The position numbers and the translations under genes were made by a program. Shown piece by piece: positions 38,221-47,785 of a stretch of DNA of 64,000 nt (position 1 is the first letter of the stretch; each line of letters opens with the position of its first letter). The notes below the pieces were generated by a model. That model worked only from the letters and a program-made list of their open reading frames with translations. It was not told the origin of the DNA and did not search any database. The DNA is taken from NCBI GenBank assembly GCA_020853815.1, contig JADYYE010000108.1, positions 16,089 through 80,088 of the forward strand. Reading direction: 5' to 3'. This DNA comes from Phycisphaerales bacterium (GTDB lineage: Bacteria; Planctomycetota; Phycisphaerae; Phycisphaerales; UBA1924).

Positions 38221-41200
38221 TTACCGCCCCGCCCCCGCCTTCGGCAGAACGATCGACTCGGGGACCACGGGCGCGCCGGTGGTTTGGTGCAGCAGCCGCA
38301 GCCACAGCAAATTTTGAAACGGCGTGAGTTTCGCCGCCATCCGCCCCGACTCGCGGTCAAACTGGCCCGACGCCAGCCGCCCCGAGAGCCGCATCGCCGT
38401 GTCCAGGTCCGCCGCGACGGGACCGAAGAACGTGAGCGCCTTGCCCGCCTCAACATGCCGCGCCGACGTTGACGACGCCGCCGCGCCAAAGACGTTGCAT
38501 GGGCTCCACGGCACGCCCAGGGCGTCCGCGACCGCCACGGGCCTATCGAACCACCCGGCCAGGCCGGAGCGTCCCCACGCCGCGTAGACGCCGCCCATCG
38601 GGTTCTCGCGCCACATCTTGATCGAGTCATCGAACGACCGCCGCCCCGACAGGTGCGAGGCGATCGCGTCGCTCAAGGCGCCGAGGAAGAGGTACGTCGC
38701 CCACGTCGAGAGCTGCATCCGCGCCGGCATCTGCGCCATGAGCCGAAGCCGCTGGTTCCCGAAGCCGTAGGAGAACGACTGAAACTGGTTGAACAACCGG
38801 CCCCAGATCGATTGATTGATGATCGGCCGATCGAACACGCCCGGCGTCACAACCAGCGACCGCGAGACCTCGCCGTTGAGGTTGGCGATGATCCTGTCGA
38901 GGAACCGCTGCCCCGCCTCATCGACCGACCACTCCGCAAAATTGGGCTTCACGAAACCATCGTGGGCCATGTACTCCGCGAACGTCGGGAGCGTCTCGCG
39001 CACCGGAGTATCGTCGGGCATCAACCCGTGTTCGTAGATCATCCGATGGAACCAGCCCGCCGAGCTCGACTCGACGGACCCGGCCGTCAGGCCCATGCGG
39101 TTCACCCAGGAGGCGAGATAGCCGTCGCCGGGAAGCCCGACCTTGGCGAATGCGGCCTTGCGGCTCATGCCGCCGTCGATCAGCTCGCGGGCCCGGAGGG
39201 TCCGCTTCGACATGTTGACGAGTCGATCGATCGCGGTGCCGCCCGACGCGGCCTTCATCGTGTTCGTGATCGACGCGATCAGCGACACTCGCGATTGCAC
39301 GTCGCCCGCGGCCTCGAGTCCGCGCTCCGCCGCGGCCGTCGCCCGGCGAACGATGCCCTCGCCGATGCCCGCGTTCGTCGTCATCGCGTCCACGTCGGCG
39401 AGTGATCGCGTTCGGGCGATGCCATCGAACACCACGCCGATTGCTTCGAGGTCCCGGCGCGGCAGGGTTTTCAGGTTGAACAGGGCGCGGGGGATCATCG
39501 CCCACGAGGACGGCCGCGCCATCATGTACATCGACACCGGAGCCAGGTCGTTGAGCTGCGCCCACGCGACCGAGCCCAGTTTGTTCAGGTACGAAATCCG
39601 CCCCGCCGTGCGCCCCATGAACTGCAGCGCCGCGAACACGCCGTTCCCGTCGAGCGGGTTGCGGCCTTCCAGCATCGCCAGGGGGATACCAACGTCGCGT
39701 TCAATGCGCGACCGCAGGCGACGCACGAAGGGAACCAGCGAGCCCGAGCCGCCGACCTTGCGGGCCGATCGGGTGTCCGCGTAGCGGGCGAACGAATCGA
39801 GCGTGTCGACCGTCTCGCGGAGGTAGGTGAGCAGGCCCGCGCCGTCCTCCACCCGCGAGCCGTCGGAAAGCCGCACGCCGCCCCAGGTCCCATCGTTGAG
39901 CTGGATCGCGCGGCGCACCGCGATCCGTCCGCCCATCGTGCGGGAGTATCGCATCAAGACATCTTCGAGGTCTTTGACGAGGAAGTCGGAGAGCGCCGCC
40001 TCATCGATCGTGAGCGTCCGGGCCGCGGCGTGATTCTCCCCGCCGCCGATGCCGACCACACCATGCCGCTCGCGCGGGGCCGTGATCGTGTCGAATGCCG
40101 CCTGCGCGTTCCGGCGATACCAGCCGGGCAGGAGCGCCCGGTATGCCTCGCGCATATCGGCGGGAAGGTCGGATTCGGCCAGTCGCACCCGCTTGGGCGG
40201 CTTGGACATGGCCGCCCCGTCCGCCGGCGTTTCGTCGATCGCATCGATCGGGGCGCCGAGGTCCGGCTCCGCCGCCTTGGTCAGCGTGTCGCGTGTGGCG
40301 ACGAGGGGCTCGGACTCCGGCACGGTAAACGTGTATTCGTCGGGGTCGGTTTCGATGATGCTGTTGAGCCGCCGCGACTCGACGTGATCGAACACCCGGA
40401 GCCTCAGCGTCCCATCGTCGCCGATACCGGCCACCCCGATCGCGATGTCCTCACCGAGCCACCAGTGATCCCCGACCGCGAGCTGTCGCCCGTCAAGGTC
40501 CACGAGCGTTTGGCCCTTGAGGTGTCCAGCCCTGGACGCCCATGCGCTCATGGCGCGGAAGCGGGCGAGCGGGTTCGTCATTGCCGCCTGACCAGTGAAG
40601 ATGTCGCGGAGCGTTTCCTCGATCGGCTGGCGCGTGGAGCGCCCGCGGCTTCCCATGCCCGACCAGTCGCCCAGGACCGCCTTGGCGCGCTCGTCGATCT
40701 CGGCCCGCGTCACCGCCTTGAATCCCGCCTCTTCCGCCGCCGTGACTCGACGCTTGGCCCGGAGCAGTTCGCCGATGCGGGTTTGGTCGAGGCGCTCCGC
40801 GACTTGGGGAATGACCAACCGCTCATCGGGGGTGATCGGCTTGCCCTCGCGGAGCAGGTCATTCCGCGCGAACGAGTCCGCGACTTTGGCCTTGAATTCG
40901 CCCTCGCGGGCCAGCACTTCGGGGACGTTGTAGACGCGCGGCAGGTAGGCCGCGGGATCGACGCCCTTGGGGAGCATCCCCGTTCGAATGCCCTCTTCGG
41001 CCATCCGCCCCATGTAGCCGCGCACCAGGTCCGCCCCGTCCCGTACCGCCTTGGGCACGTCAGCCGGGAGCGTCGCCTCGAAACCGAGGCTCGCCGCGTT
41101 TTCGCGGCGGAGCAGGTCCGCGACCGCCGCTTGGTACCCCGAGTAGTCGAATCGGGTGCCGATCGGTTTGCCGTCGTAGACGAGCGAATCGCCCTCGCGC

Positions 41201-42594
41201 CGGGCCGCGACGTATCGCTTCCGCAACTCCAGGCGGGTCGCTTCCATCCAGCCATCGGTAACGGCTTTGAGGTTCTCAGCCGCGACGGGCGATTCGTAGT
41301 TGAGCGGGTCCAGCGCCGCGCCCTTGGTGATCGTCGTGGCGCTCCCTGAGAGCGTCCGGTAGACGTCGGCCACTCGCCCGAGCATCGATTGGGCCAAGCG
41401 TCCGCCGGGCGTCACGGAGGCCGCCAGGTTCGCGTAGCGGGTCGTCAGGCCCGAGACCATCGAATCGATCGCGCCGTACCCCGCAAAATCAGCGGGCGAC
41501 GCCGCCAGGTTGAGCGACGGGTGATCGAGGATCGCCTTGACCTCGCTGGTCAGGTCGTAAACCCACTGGTCCGGGTGATCGACCACGACAAGCTGTTTCC
41601 CCGCCGCGGCGTACTTGGTGCGAAGCTGGTCCAGCACCGCCGCGGCTTCGTCGCCGTCGCGATGCAGGGCGGAGACGGTTCGATTGTCGAGTGGTTCATC
41701 GGCGAGGATGCGATCGAGGTTGGCCTTGCCGCGTGCAAGCTCGTCCGCGATCGTGACGCGGGCAAGATCGGCGTCGCTCTTGACCGCGACGGGATCGAAC
41801 GGACGCGCCACCGGTTCGGCAAGGACGTGCTCCAGGTCGCGCCGGAGTTGCCCGATTCGCCGCGATTGCAGCCATCCACCGACCGCGCCTTGGAAGGCGG
41901 GGCTGGTCAGCAGGCCAATGCCGGCGCCGAACCCGGCACCCGACACCGCCGCCATCGTCTCATTCGACAGGCCCGGCGTGTCCGACGCGGGCTGCAGGGC
42001 GTTGTGGAACTTTTCCAGGCCCAGATTGATCGCCGCCATCGTGCCGGCGGCCTTCGCCACCCGCGCCGCCGTGGTCCCGGCCCGCGCGAGCTTGAGCGCT
42101 GCGCCGAACGGGAGCAGGTTCACGGGATCTCCGATCATGCTTCCGGCCATCGTCAGCGCCGCGTTGCCGGTCCCGGCGCGATGAACCGTCTCGGCGTCCT
42201 CAAAGAACCGCCGACCCGTGAGCAGGTCCCACTCGAATCGGTCGGGATTCGACGATCCGTCGAATTGCCCGCGCTCAACCAGGGCCCGGACGATCGGGTC
42301 GTCACGCAGGCGCGGCGTCTCTTCGATGTGGCGGTACGGATTGAACCCAGGTTCGACGGTGTTGCGGGGTCCGAATCCGGCGTCGAGGATCGATTGCACC
42401 ATCGACATCCCGGCGCGTGCCCGCCAGGTCTCGCCGAGCGTCGGCGGATGCTCCGCCGCCTGCGCCGTGCGCATCGCGGGGGTTTGGGCGAGCGGATCGC
42501 CCCGATCGGCCAGGGCCGCAATCTGCCCGAGGCGATCGAGCTCGCCGGGAAAGGTCGCACCGGCTTCGGCGGGATCGACGGCGATGATCGGCAT
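38221..42594 (-). CDS. Very large phage internal virion / ejection-like protein
   Basis: 1457 residues, the largest gene of the element. Gly/Ala-rich membrane-active-looking segments near residues 150-260 (GAALKLARAGTTAARVAKAA; GAGFGAGIGLLTSPAF), a middle part with PAAYLPRVYNVPEVLAR typical of big podovirus structural proteins, and a C-terminal region FNQFQSFSYGFGNQRLRLM reminiscent of T7 gp16-type internal virion proteins. I see no lytic transglycosylase motif. GGAG lies 7 nt before the ATG, which shares one base with the stop of the upstream gene (TGATG). Family assignment is by general resemblance. Confidence 0.5.
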   Translation of the reverse strand: MPIIAVDPAEAGATFPGELDRLGQIAALADRGDPLAQTPAMRTAQAAEHPPTLGETWRARAGMSMVQSILDAGFGPRNTVEPGFNPYRHIEETPRLRDDPIVRALVERGQFDGSSNPDRFEWDLLTGRRFFEDAETVHRAGTGNAALTMAGSMIGDPVNLLPFGAALKLARAGTTAARVAKAAGTMAAINLGLEKFHNALQPASDTPGLSNETMAAVSGAGFGAGIGLLTSPAFQGAVGGWLQSRRIGQLRRDLEHVLAEPVARPFDPVAVKSDADLARVTIADELARGKANLDRILADEPLDNRTVSALHRDGDEAAAVLDQLRTKYAAAGKQLVVVDHPDQWVYDLTSEVKAILDHPSLNLAASPADFAGYGAIDSMVSGLTTRYANLAASVTPGGRLAQSMLGRVADVYRTLSGSATTITKGAALDPLNYESPVAAENLKAVTDGWMEATRLELRKRYVAARREGDSLVYDGKPIGTRFDYSGYQAAVADLLRRENAASLGFEATLPADVPKAVRDGADLVRGYMGRMAEEGIRTGMLPKGVDPAAYLPRVYNVPEVLAREGEFKAKVADSFARNDLLREGKPITPDERLVIPQVAERLDQTRIGELLRAKRRVTAAEEAGFKAVTRAEIDERAKAVLGDWSGMGSRGRSTRQPIEETLRDIFTGQAAMTNPLARFRAMSAWASRAGHLKGQTLVDLDGRQLAVGDHWWLGEDIAIGVAGIGDDGTLRLRVFDHVESRRLNSIIETDPDEYTFTVPESEPLVATRDTLTKAAEPDLGAPIDAIDETPADGAAMSKPPKRVRLAESDLPADMREAYRALLPGWYRRNAQAAFDTITAPRERHGVVGIGGGENHAAARTLTIDEAALSDFLVKDLEDVLMRYSRTMGGRIAVRRAIQLNDGTWGGVRLSDGSRVEDGAGLLTYLRETVDTLDSFARYADTRSARKVGGSGSLVPFVRRLRSRIERDVGIPLAMLEGRNPLDGNGVFAALQFMGRTAGRISYLNKLGSVAWAQLNDLAPVSMYMMARPSSWAMIPRALFNLKTLPRRDLEAIGVVFDGIARTRSLADVDAMTTNAGIGEGIVRRATAAAERGLEAAGDVQSRVSLIASITNTMKAASGGTAIDRLVNMSKRTLRARELIDGGMSRKAAFAKVGLPGDGYLASWVNRMGLTAGSVESSSAGWFHRMIYEHGLMPDDTPVRETLPTFAEYMAHDGFVKPNFAEWSVDEAGQRFLDRIIANLNGEVSRSLVVTPGVFDRPIINQSIWGRLFNQFQSFSYGFGNQRLRLMAQMPARMQLSTWATYLFLGALSDAIASHLSGRRSFDDSIKMWRENPMGGVYAAWGRSGLAGWFDRPVAVADALGVPWSPCNVFGAAASSTSARHVEAGKALTFFGPVAADLDTAMRLSGRLASGQFDRESGRMAAKLTPFQNLLWLRLLHQTTGAPVVPESIVLPKAGAGR

Positions 42595-44906
42595 CAGAAT
42601 TCTCCGGGGCGCTTGCGTCCCATCCGGCGCATGTACTCGGTGTCGGTTTCGCTCGGCAGGCGAGGAGGCAGGAGGAAGTTCATCGCGCCGCCGGCGGGCT
42701 TGAAGTTGCCCGCCTTCTGATCCAGCAATCGCCGGAACTCGGCGTTCTGCGTCGCGAGCTTGTCGGAGGGCCGGAAGATCAGAACACGTCCCTGCGCGTC
42801 GGTGATCGGATCGCCGTCGCCGTTCAGGAACGCCCAGCCCATGCGCGAGGTCGGATCGACGCCGGGCCCGGTCGCGGGCTCGAGCATCGGACGCATCGCC
42901 GCGACATCCGCGGGATCATGTCCGGCCGCGGTCAGATCGGCCTTGGCTTCGTCCTCGAAGCCGTCGCCCCAGCGAAGACCCTCAGGCATCCGCAGGCCGC
43001 GCCCGCGATCGATCAGGACCGGCGAGACGACATCGCCCCACCGAACGAAGTCGATCGAGTTCTCGACCTTGGACTTCGCGTAGGTCTCCGCCGACTGGAG
43101 CGCTTGCTCGCGGGGCAGGCGGGTCCGCAGCTCGCGGAATCGATCCGCGTACCACTTCGACGCAAGGCTCGTCACGTCCTGCCCCGGCGTGCCCATGCTG
43201 GGATCGGGATTCAGGAAGTCGAATCCCAGGAGCGTGTCTTTGGTGTGCGGGAAGTCCTCCCGCGCCGCCTTGATGATCTCTCCGGCCTTGACGGTCGGAT
43301 CGATCTTGTCGCGCTTCAGGTCCGCAAGAACATCGTCGCCGGGCTTCTCGGCAGGAGGTTCGGCCGCGAGCGTGTCGCGGATCAGCGACAGTGACTTGGG
43401 CGCGGTGCTCTGGTTGCTCAGGCGGCCCCTTGCGTACTCATCCGCCGCCGCGGTAAGCGCCGGCTCGAGCTTGGGACCGGCCGCGTCGACCAGATCGGCG
43501 AACAAGCGGGGGGAACCGGCTGCGATCATGCCGACCGCGCGGGCGGCGCCGGCCGAATCGTTCGCGTCGGACCCGGTGAGATTGGCGACCAGCGTTTCCG
43601 AGATTGAGCGTGGAAGGATGCGAGCGCGAAGGACCGACGCCGCGAGATCATCGGGGCGGGCGACGCGACCAAGGCCGTCGATGATCCCGGCACCCTTGAG
43701 CACGTCATCAAACGCCGCGCCGTCCGCCGCGCTGGTCAGGTAGCCGGGAGCGCCCGAGAGCACCAGCGAAACCCGCTGCCGCGCCACGTCTCGCGCCGTC
43801 ACGTCGGCGGCCTGGTTGAGCAGGGCTCGACCGCGATCCGGATCGAGGTAGTCGACCGCGCCGGGGTCGCGCTTGGTGGCTTCGCCCACGCGCTCCGCGA
43901 GCGTCGCGGGGTCGATCTCGCCGCGTAGGACCTTTCCGGAAAGCGCGTCCGCAAATCGACTCTGGGCCGTGTGAACCACAAAGCCGCGAAGCGCGACGGC
44001 CTTCTCCGCCCCGAGGTTTCCCGCCTCATGCTCGGCGTCGATCGCCGCGACGACGGATTCGGGGAGTTCGCCGCCCTGACCGATGTCGCCGATGAGGCCA
44101 TAGACGCGGGCTTCGGCGAGCTGGCCTCGCTCGCGCTGCAGGCGTGCGATCGTGTCGGCGAATTCACGCTCCGCCGCTTGGCGTTGCGCTGGGAACAGAT
44201 CGCCCAGGGCTTTGTTCGCCGCGTTGAACGTGCCAGCGTCGCCCGACTTCGATGCGGCGTCGAGCGCGGGAAGGACGAGCTTTCCGACCAGTTCGGATTC
44301 GGGCACGTTGGGGTAGAGCTTCCGCGATTCACTCACGCGAGCCAGCATCGCCGCCGCATCCGTCTCGACGGTGTTTGCCTGCGATCGGAGAGCGAGGTCT
44401 TCACTCTGCGCCTGGTCCGCCATCGCGCGACGGTGCGCGTAGATTTCGCGCACGATGCTCGGCACCGCGAGCCGCGCGTAGTAGTCCCGATAGGCCTCGG
44501 GGCGGTCGGCGGAATGTTGTTTCACGTACTCCGTGGCAAACTCTTCCGGAGTGAGTCCGTCGGGCACGACAAGCTTGCGACTCCAAATCTCGTCCGCGAT
44601 GCGAGGAAGCGCCGTGCCGACCGCGAGCCGCGCGGCGCCCTCGTGCGACGCCTTGGCGAGTTCGTCGATGCGTTGTTGCTCGATCGCCATTCGGCGCTTC
44701 TCTTCGGCGATGTCGCCGGCGAGTCGCCCGGCGTATCCGATGCCGCGAAGGATGCTGTCGGCCAGCTGCGCGCCGCGATCCTCGGTGTATGGAAGCGGAA
44801 CGACGCCGGGCGCATTGAGCGTTTGGGTCACTCCGACCGAAGGAATCGGGATCGGTTGATTGCGCACGATCGCGCCGGGGGGGCCGGGCATTTCAAACTG
44901 GGTCAT
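42594..44906 (-). CDS. Large phage internal virion-like protein
   Basis: 770 residues, long helical, Ala/Arg/Asp-rich, without transmembrane segments except a short N-terminal Gly patch (SILRGIGYAGRLAGDIAEE). Size, helical character and position just before an even larger protein match the T7 gp15/gp16 pair of the ejectosome. The start is ATG 44906, which overlaps the stop of the preceding gene (ATGA); the longer frame upstream is the shadow of that gene. Distant similarity only. Confidence 0.5.
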   Translation of the reverse strand: MTQFEMPGPPGAIVRNQPIPIPSVGVTQTLNAPGVVPLPYTEDRGAQLADSILRGIGYAGRLAGDIAEEKRRMAIEQQRIDELAKASHEGAARLAVGTALPRIADEIWSRKLVVPDGLTPEEFATEYVKQHSADRPEAYRDYYARLAVPSIVREIYAHRRAMADQAQSEDLALRSQANTVETDAAAMLARVSESRKLYPNVPESELVGKLVLPALDAASKSGDAGTFNAANKALGDLFPAQRQAAEREFADTIARLQRERGQLAEARVYGLIGDIGQGGELPESVVAAIDAEHEAGNLGAEKAVALRGFVVHTAQSRFADALSGKVLRGEIDPATLAERVGEATKRDPGAVDYLDPDRGRALLNQAADVTARDVARQRVSLVLSGAPGYLTSAADGAAFDDVLKGAGIIDGLGRVARPDDLAASVLRARILPRSISETLVANLTGSDANDSAGAARAVGMIAAGSPRLFADLVDAAGPKLEPALTAAADEYARGRLSNQSTAPKSLSLIRDTLAAEPPAEKPGDDVLADLKRDKIDPTVKAGEIIKAAREDFPHTKDTLLGFDFLNPDPSMGTPGQDVTSLASKWYADRFRELRTRLPREQALQSAETYAKSKVENSIDFVRWGDVVSPVLIDRGRGLRMPEGLRWGDGFEDEAKADLTAAGHDPADVAAMRPMLEPATGPGVDPTSRMGWAFLNGDGDPITDAQGRVLIFRPSDKLATQNAEFRRLLDQKAGNFKPAGGAMNFLLPPRLPSETDTEYMRRMGRKRPGEF

Positions 44907-45196
44907 TGGGTAACGTTCTCGCTTTCTCGGTTGGCGATTTCTTCGATCGCCTGAGCGATGAACTCTTCGACGCGAACGGCCTCTCCAAGCGAGGCCCACA
45001 AGTAGGACTCTGGCGTTCGCGGCGTGTCGTTCGGAATCACGGACAGAAGCGATCTTGTCGTTCCGTGCGCGAGCGCGAGAACGTGCAGAAGCGAACGGGC
45101 GAGTGGAACTTTCCGCGATGAAGGATCGAGCTTGCCCATCGCCTCGGTCGCACGGCGAACGAACGTGTCGAGATGATCCGGCGCGAGGTTGTTCAT
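44903..45196 (-). CDS. Small helical protein of the late-like operon
   Basis: 97 residues, helical, with LARSLLHVLALAHGTTRSLLSV and an acidic C-terminus. No family recognised. Overlaps both neighbours by 4 nt (ATGA at each end), with AGGAG 7 nt before its ATG. Coupled translation suggests a fixed stoichiometric link to the large proteins. Confidence 0.6.
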   Translation of the reverse strand: MNNLAPDHLDTFVRRATEAMGKLDPSSRKVPLARSLLHVLALAHGTTRSLLSVIPNDTPRTPESYLWASLGEAVRVEEFIAQAIEEIANRESENVTQ

Positions 45197-45576
45197 GGCC
45201 TTACTCCTACCAGCGCGACGGACTCGCCCCGCGCCTTGCGTTCTTCAAGCTCGCGCACCTCGGCAACGAGCGCGTCACGCTCTCGACGACGAAGCTCCAT
45301 GAGATCGTCGAGCTTGACCGCAACCGTGGGCCGCCACTTCCAGTCGGATCGCTCGGGACAGCCCGCCGTAATCCAGTCACGAATCTCCGCCACCCGCCAC
45401 ACGCGCGATTCGCCGAACAGGATCGGCGATGGGACGTATCCCGCGCGATCAAGCTCATGCAGCTGCGAGCGCGAGCAATTCAACAACCTGCTCAACTCAA
45501 ACGCGCGCAGCAAGAGCCGCTCGCCAAGTGGGAGCGGACGAAGGCCGGCGCGAGTTTGAGTTCCGTCCTTTGGCAC
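45193..45576 (-). CDS. HTH_17/AlpA-like DNA-binding protein
   Basis: 127 residues from GTG 45576. Residues 27-75 (FELSRLLNCSRSQLHELDRAGYVPSP...RVWRVAEIRDWITAGCP) are a MerR/AlpA-type winged helix; the C-terminal half is a coiled coil (LMELRRRERDALVAEVRELEERKA). Probably a transcription or DNA-maturation factor. Unusual in the middle of a structural-type operon. Confidence 0.65.
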   Translation of the reverse strand: MPKDGTQTRAGLRPLPLGERLLLRAFELSRLLNCSRSQLHELDRAGYVPSPILFGESRVWRVAEIRDWITAGCPERSDWKWRPTVAVKLDDLMELRRRERDALVAEVRELEERKARGESVALVGVRP

Positions 45577-45592
45577 AAGTCACTCGGATTCG

Positions 45593-46018
45593 CTAGAGCG
45601 CCGCGAGGGTTCGGGAGTCGTCACGACGCCTAGATTCCAGGTCGCGGCGCGCGTCGCGTTCTTCGAGGAGCGACCGCTTCCGTTCGAGTAACTCGCCAAT
45701 CGACCCGACGATCTGGGCGTCGATCTCGCTGATCTCGGCCCCGATCTGTTCGTAGCTGGGCACGTCGGCAAGCGACGCTTCCAGCGACGCGATCTTGTGT
45801 TTGTACTCGCGTATCTTTCGAATCCGATCGAGCTCCGCGTCAACCTGACCAAAGCTCTTTCGACCCGACGCGATTTCATCCGCGATCGCTTTGGTTGCGC
45901 CGCCATCTCCGTCCAGATGCGCTTGGAGCACGCCCGCCCACTCATGAGCGAGTGCTTCCTCCGCGGCCATGCGTTCTGCCCGCTGAGCAAACACGGCGGT
46001 CGAGAGCTTGTCGTTCAT
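45593..46018 (-). CDS. Coiled-coil protein
   Basis: 141 residues, almost entirely heptad-type helix with Glu/Arg/Leu (YKHKIASLEASLADVP; LLERKRSLLEERDARRDLE). No family recognised. GGGAG lies 9 nt before ATG 46018, 1 nt after the stop of the preceding gene. Possibly a scaffold-like or assembly protein; inference only. Confidence 0.6.
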   Translation of the reverse strand: MNDKLSTAVFAQRAERMAAEEALAHEWAGVLQAHLDGDGGATKAIADEIASGRKSFGQVDAELDRIRKIREYKHKIASLEASLADVPSYEQIGAEISEIDAQIVGSIGELLERKRSLLEERDARRDLESRRRDDSRTLAAL

Positions 46019-46019
46019 G

Positions 46020-46232
46020 TCATTTCACTCCCAGTGTGTCGAGCCCGTCGGCCCAGACCGAAGCCGGCGTCACACCCAGTCGGCGTGCTACTTCAAGTAC
46101 GGCGGGAGACTGCAACTCGACGAGCGCCTGCATCACGTCGGCCTTGCTCTCAAATGGAGCTCCTCCGCAGCTGCGCAGAACCTTCGCGGCTTCGGACTTG
46201 TCGAGCTTGCGGACGTTTCTTGGCAGGGGCAT
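46020..46232 (-). CDS. Small HTH-like protein
   Basis: 70 residues from ATG 46232, chosen because AGGAG lies 6 nt upstream. Short helices, with EVARRLGVTPASVWADGL resembling a helix-turn-helix. Too short for a firm family call. Confidence 0.5.
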   Translation of the reverse strand: MPLPRNVRKLDKSEAAKVLRSCGGAPFESKADVMQALVELQSPAVLEVARRLGVTPASVWADGLDTLGVK

Positions 46233-46243
46233 CGCGATCTCCT

Positions 46244-46438
46244 TCACACCGCCGACGACACGGACTTGTGCGTCGCGCGAACCTTGTCCATCAACGACTC
46301 GTCCGTATTCCAAGGCAAACCGCGTCGGCGCTCGGACTCGTTGATTGCGGCGAGCATTTCGCGATTGCTCCCGAATCCGCCTCTCTCAACTGATTCCCGC
46401 ACTTCGCGTCTGAGTTTCTCTTGCGCGGTCTCTTCCAT
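46244..46438 (-). CDS. Small charged helical protein
   Basis: 64 residues, Glu/Arg-rich (METAQEKL-like start, then REVRESVERGGFGSNREM). AGAGGT precedes the ATG. No family recognised. Confidence 0.5.
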   Translation of the reverse strand: MEETAQEKLRREVRESVERGGFGSNREMLAAINESERRRGLPWNTDESLMDKVRATHKSVSSAV

Positions 46439-46476
46439 GGCTGCACCTCTGTGAATCCAATAAAAGCGAACGGCGA

Positions 46477-47076
46477 TCAGTCGTCTCGGTCGTGGTCGTC
46501 ACCCGGTTCGCTCGTCTGCGATTCGGCGTCCCGATTCTCCGCCTTCGAGTCGTCTCCGAGTTCTGCGCGCGTGAGCAGCTTGAGCAGCCCGCGGTCGTTG
46601 GCCTCAGCCATGAGCCGCTTGCGGCCCCAGGAGGGGTCCACTTCAACGTCCATCGCAGCGAGACCGGCGCGCATCTGGTCGTCGGTGACCTCTCCGGGAG
46701 TGGCGACCGCGGATGTCGGCGACGGAGCGACTCGAACGCCGCCCGCCTTCATGGCGTCCAGCATCTGGTCGAACTTGGCATTCAGTTGCGTGATCGACTG
46801 CTCAAGGCGATCGACTCGCAGGGACACGGCGCCGTCGGGTTTGGCCTTCTTGCCCGTGAGTTTGTACTCCCGAGCAAAGAGCGCGAGCGTCGCGTACTTG
46901 GCCTGCCTCTCGTCTACTCCGGGCGCGCAGAATACGTCCCGCTGATCCTCAATCCGGCGGATGTGCCCCCGGTGTTCGTACTCGCCTCCGGATCCGGAAA
47001 CGTGGGTTCCAACCTGAAACTCAAGCCCGTGCTCTTTCAGCTGACCAATCAACACTGCGGCCTCTTGATCTGTCAT
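46477..47076 (-). CDS. Uncharacterised element protein with coiled coil
   Basis: 199 residues from ATG 47076 (AGGAG 8 nt upstream). An N-terminal beta-rich part (about 1-75), a short coiled coil (LRVDRLEQSITQLNAKFDQML) and an acidic tail ending GDDHDRDD. No family recognised. Overlaps nothing; the preceding stop is 2 nt away. Confidence 0.55.
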   Translation of the reverse strand: MTDQEAAVLIGQLKEHGLEFQVGTHVSGSGGEYEHRGHIRRIEDQRDVFCAPGVDERQAKYATLALFAREYKLTGKKAKPDGAVSLRVDRLEQSITQLNAKFDQMLDAMKAGGVRVAPSPTSAVATPGEVTDDQMRAGLAAMDVEVDPSWGRKRLMAEANDRGLLKLLTRAELGDDSKAENRDAESQTSEPGDDHDRDD

Positions 47077-47078
47077 TT

Positions 47079-47312
47079 TCAATGCTCCTGTCGTGGTGTC
47101 AGAACGATGTAAGCGTCAAGCCGATCGAGCTCGGCCATGATCCCGGCAAACTTGCCGACCGCGGCGCTCCGCGCGTGTCCTTCGTCGAGCGTGCTCACGG
47201 CGCTGCAGAGAAAGCCCTCCGCCCCACTCTGCGAGATTCCGGCAAGGAACCGCCCGTCGTGTTCCCCGGACACGATTCGGTAACCGAGGCTCTCGACGTC
47301 ATGCTCGGTCAT
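47079..47312 (-). CDS. Small uncharacterised protein
   Basis: 77 residues from ATG 47312, which overlaps the stop of the upstream gene (ATGA) and has GGAAGGA upstream. Short alpha/beta protein (YRIVSGEHDGRFLAGISQ). No family recognised. A longer open frame upstream is the shadow of the neighbouring gene. Confidence 0.5.
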   Translation of the reverse strand: MTEHDVESLGYRIVSGEHDGRFLAGISQSGAEGFLCSAVSTLDEGHARSAAVGKFAGIMAELDRLDAYIVLTPRQEH

Positions 47313-47773
47313 CGCGATTCCTTCCGGGTGTCGTTGCTCCGCCTCGCCGCAAGCATGGCATCGCGCGCCGCCTTCAAGCGGTCGTGCTCGCTCGGCAACC
47401 TCATCGGGTTCGAACTGTTGTCGGAGAGGGCTGCGAGGGCTTGCAGCACTTTCGACTTGCCGCCGAATTTGCCCTGTTCGCGCATCCGCGCCGTTTCGCG
47501 GGACCACGCGCGAGCCTCTCGCAGCAGCGCGGCCGACGGCGGATTCCGGATCACACGCCCGTTCCCGTCGAGCGCGGGCCGACCCGTCTCCGGGTCGATC
47601 ACCGCGTCTCCGCCGGCCTTGAGAGCCTGGTGGTAGACACGACCCAAAGCGTCCCATACCGCAGCCTCGCGCGGCTTGCCTTTGCCACGCTCTCCACGCC
47701 GCTTCTTCGCCGCCTTGTCGTCCATGACTTCGGGCACGTCATCAACTCCGCTTATGCCACTGTCCCGCAGCAT
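47309..47773 (-). CDS. First gene of the late-like operon, basic protein
   Basis: 154 residues, basic and helical (DKAAKKRRGERGKGKPREAAVW; KFGGKSKVLQALAAL). Size and charge would fit a small DNA-binding or packaging protein but no motif proves it. ATG 47773 is supported by a -10 like TAAACT exactly 6 nt upstream, suggesting a leaderless transcript. Confidence 0.5.
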   Translation of the reverse strand: MLRDSGISGVDDVPEVMDDKAAKKRRGERGKGKPREAAVWDALGRVYHQALKAGGDAVIDPETGRPALDGNGRVIRNPPSAALLREARAWSRETARMREQGKFGGKSKVLQALAALSDNSSNPMRLPSEHDRLKAARDAMLAARRSNDTRKESR

Positions 47774-47779
47774 CAGATT

Positions 47780-47785
47780 AGTTTA
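47780..47785 (-). promoter_or_regulatory. -10 element TAAACT of the late-like operon
   Basis: TAAACT on the minus strand, 6 nt before ATG 47773. The same 6-nt spacing is found at the two other element promoters. The -35 (GTGTGG region) is weak, so an activator may be needed. Confidence 0.45.
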
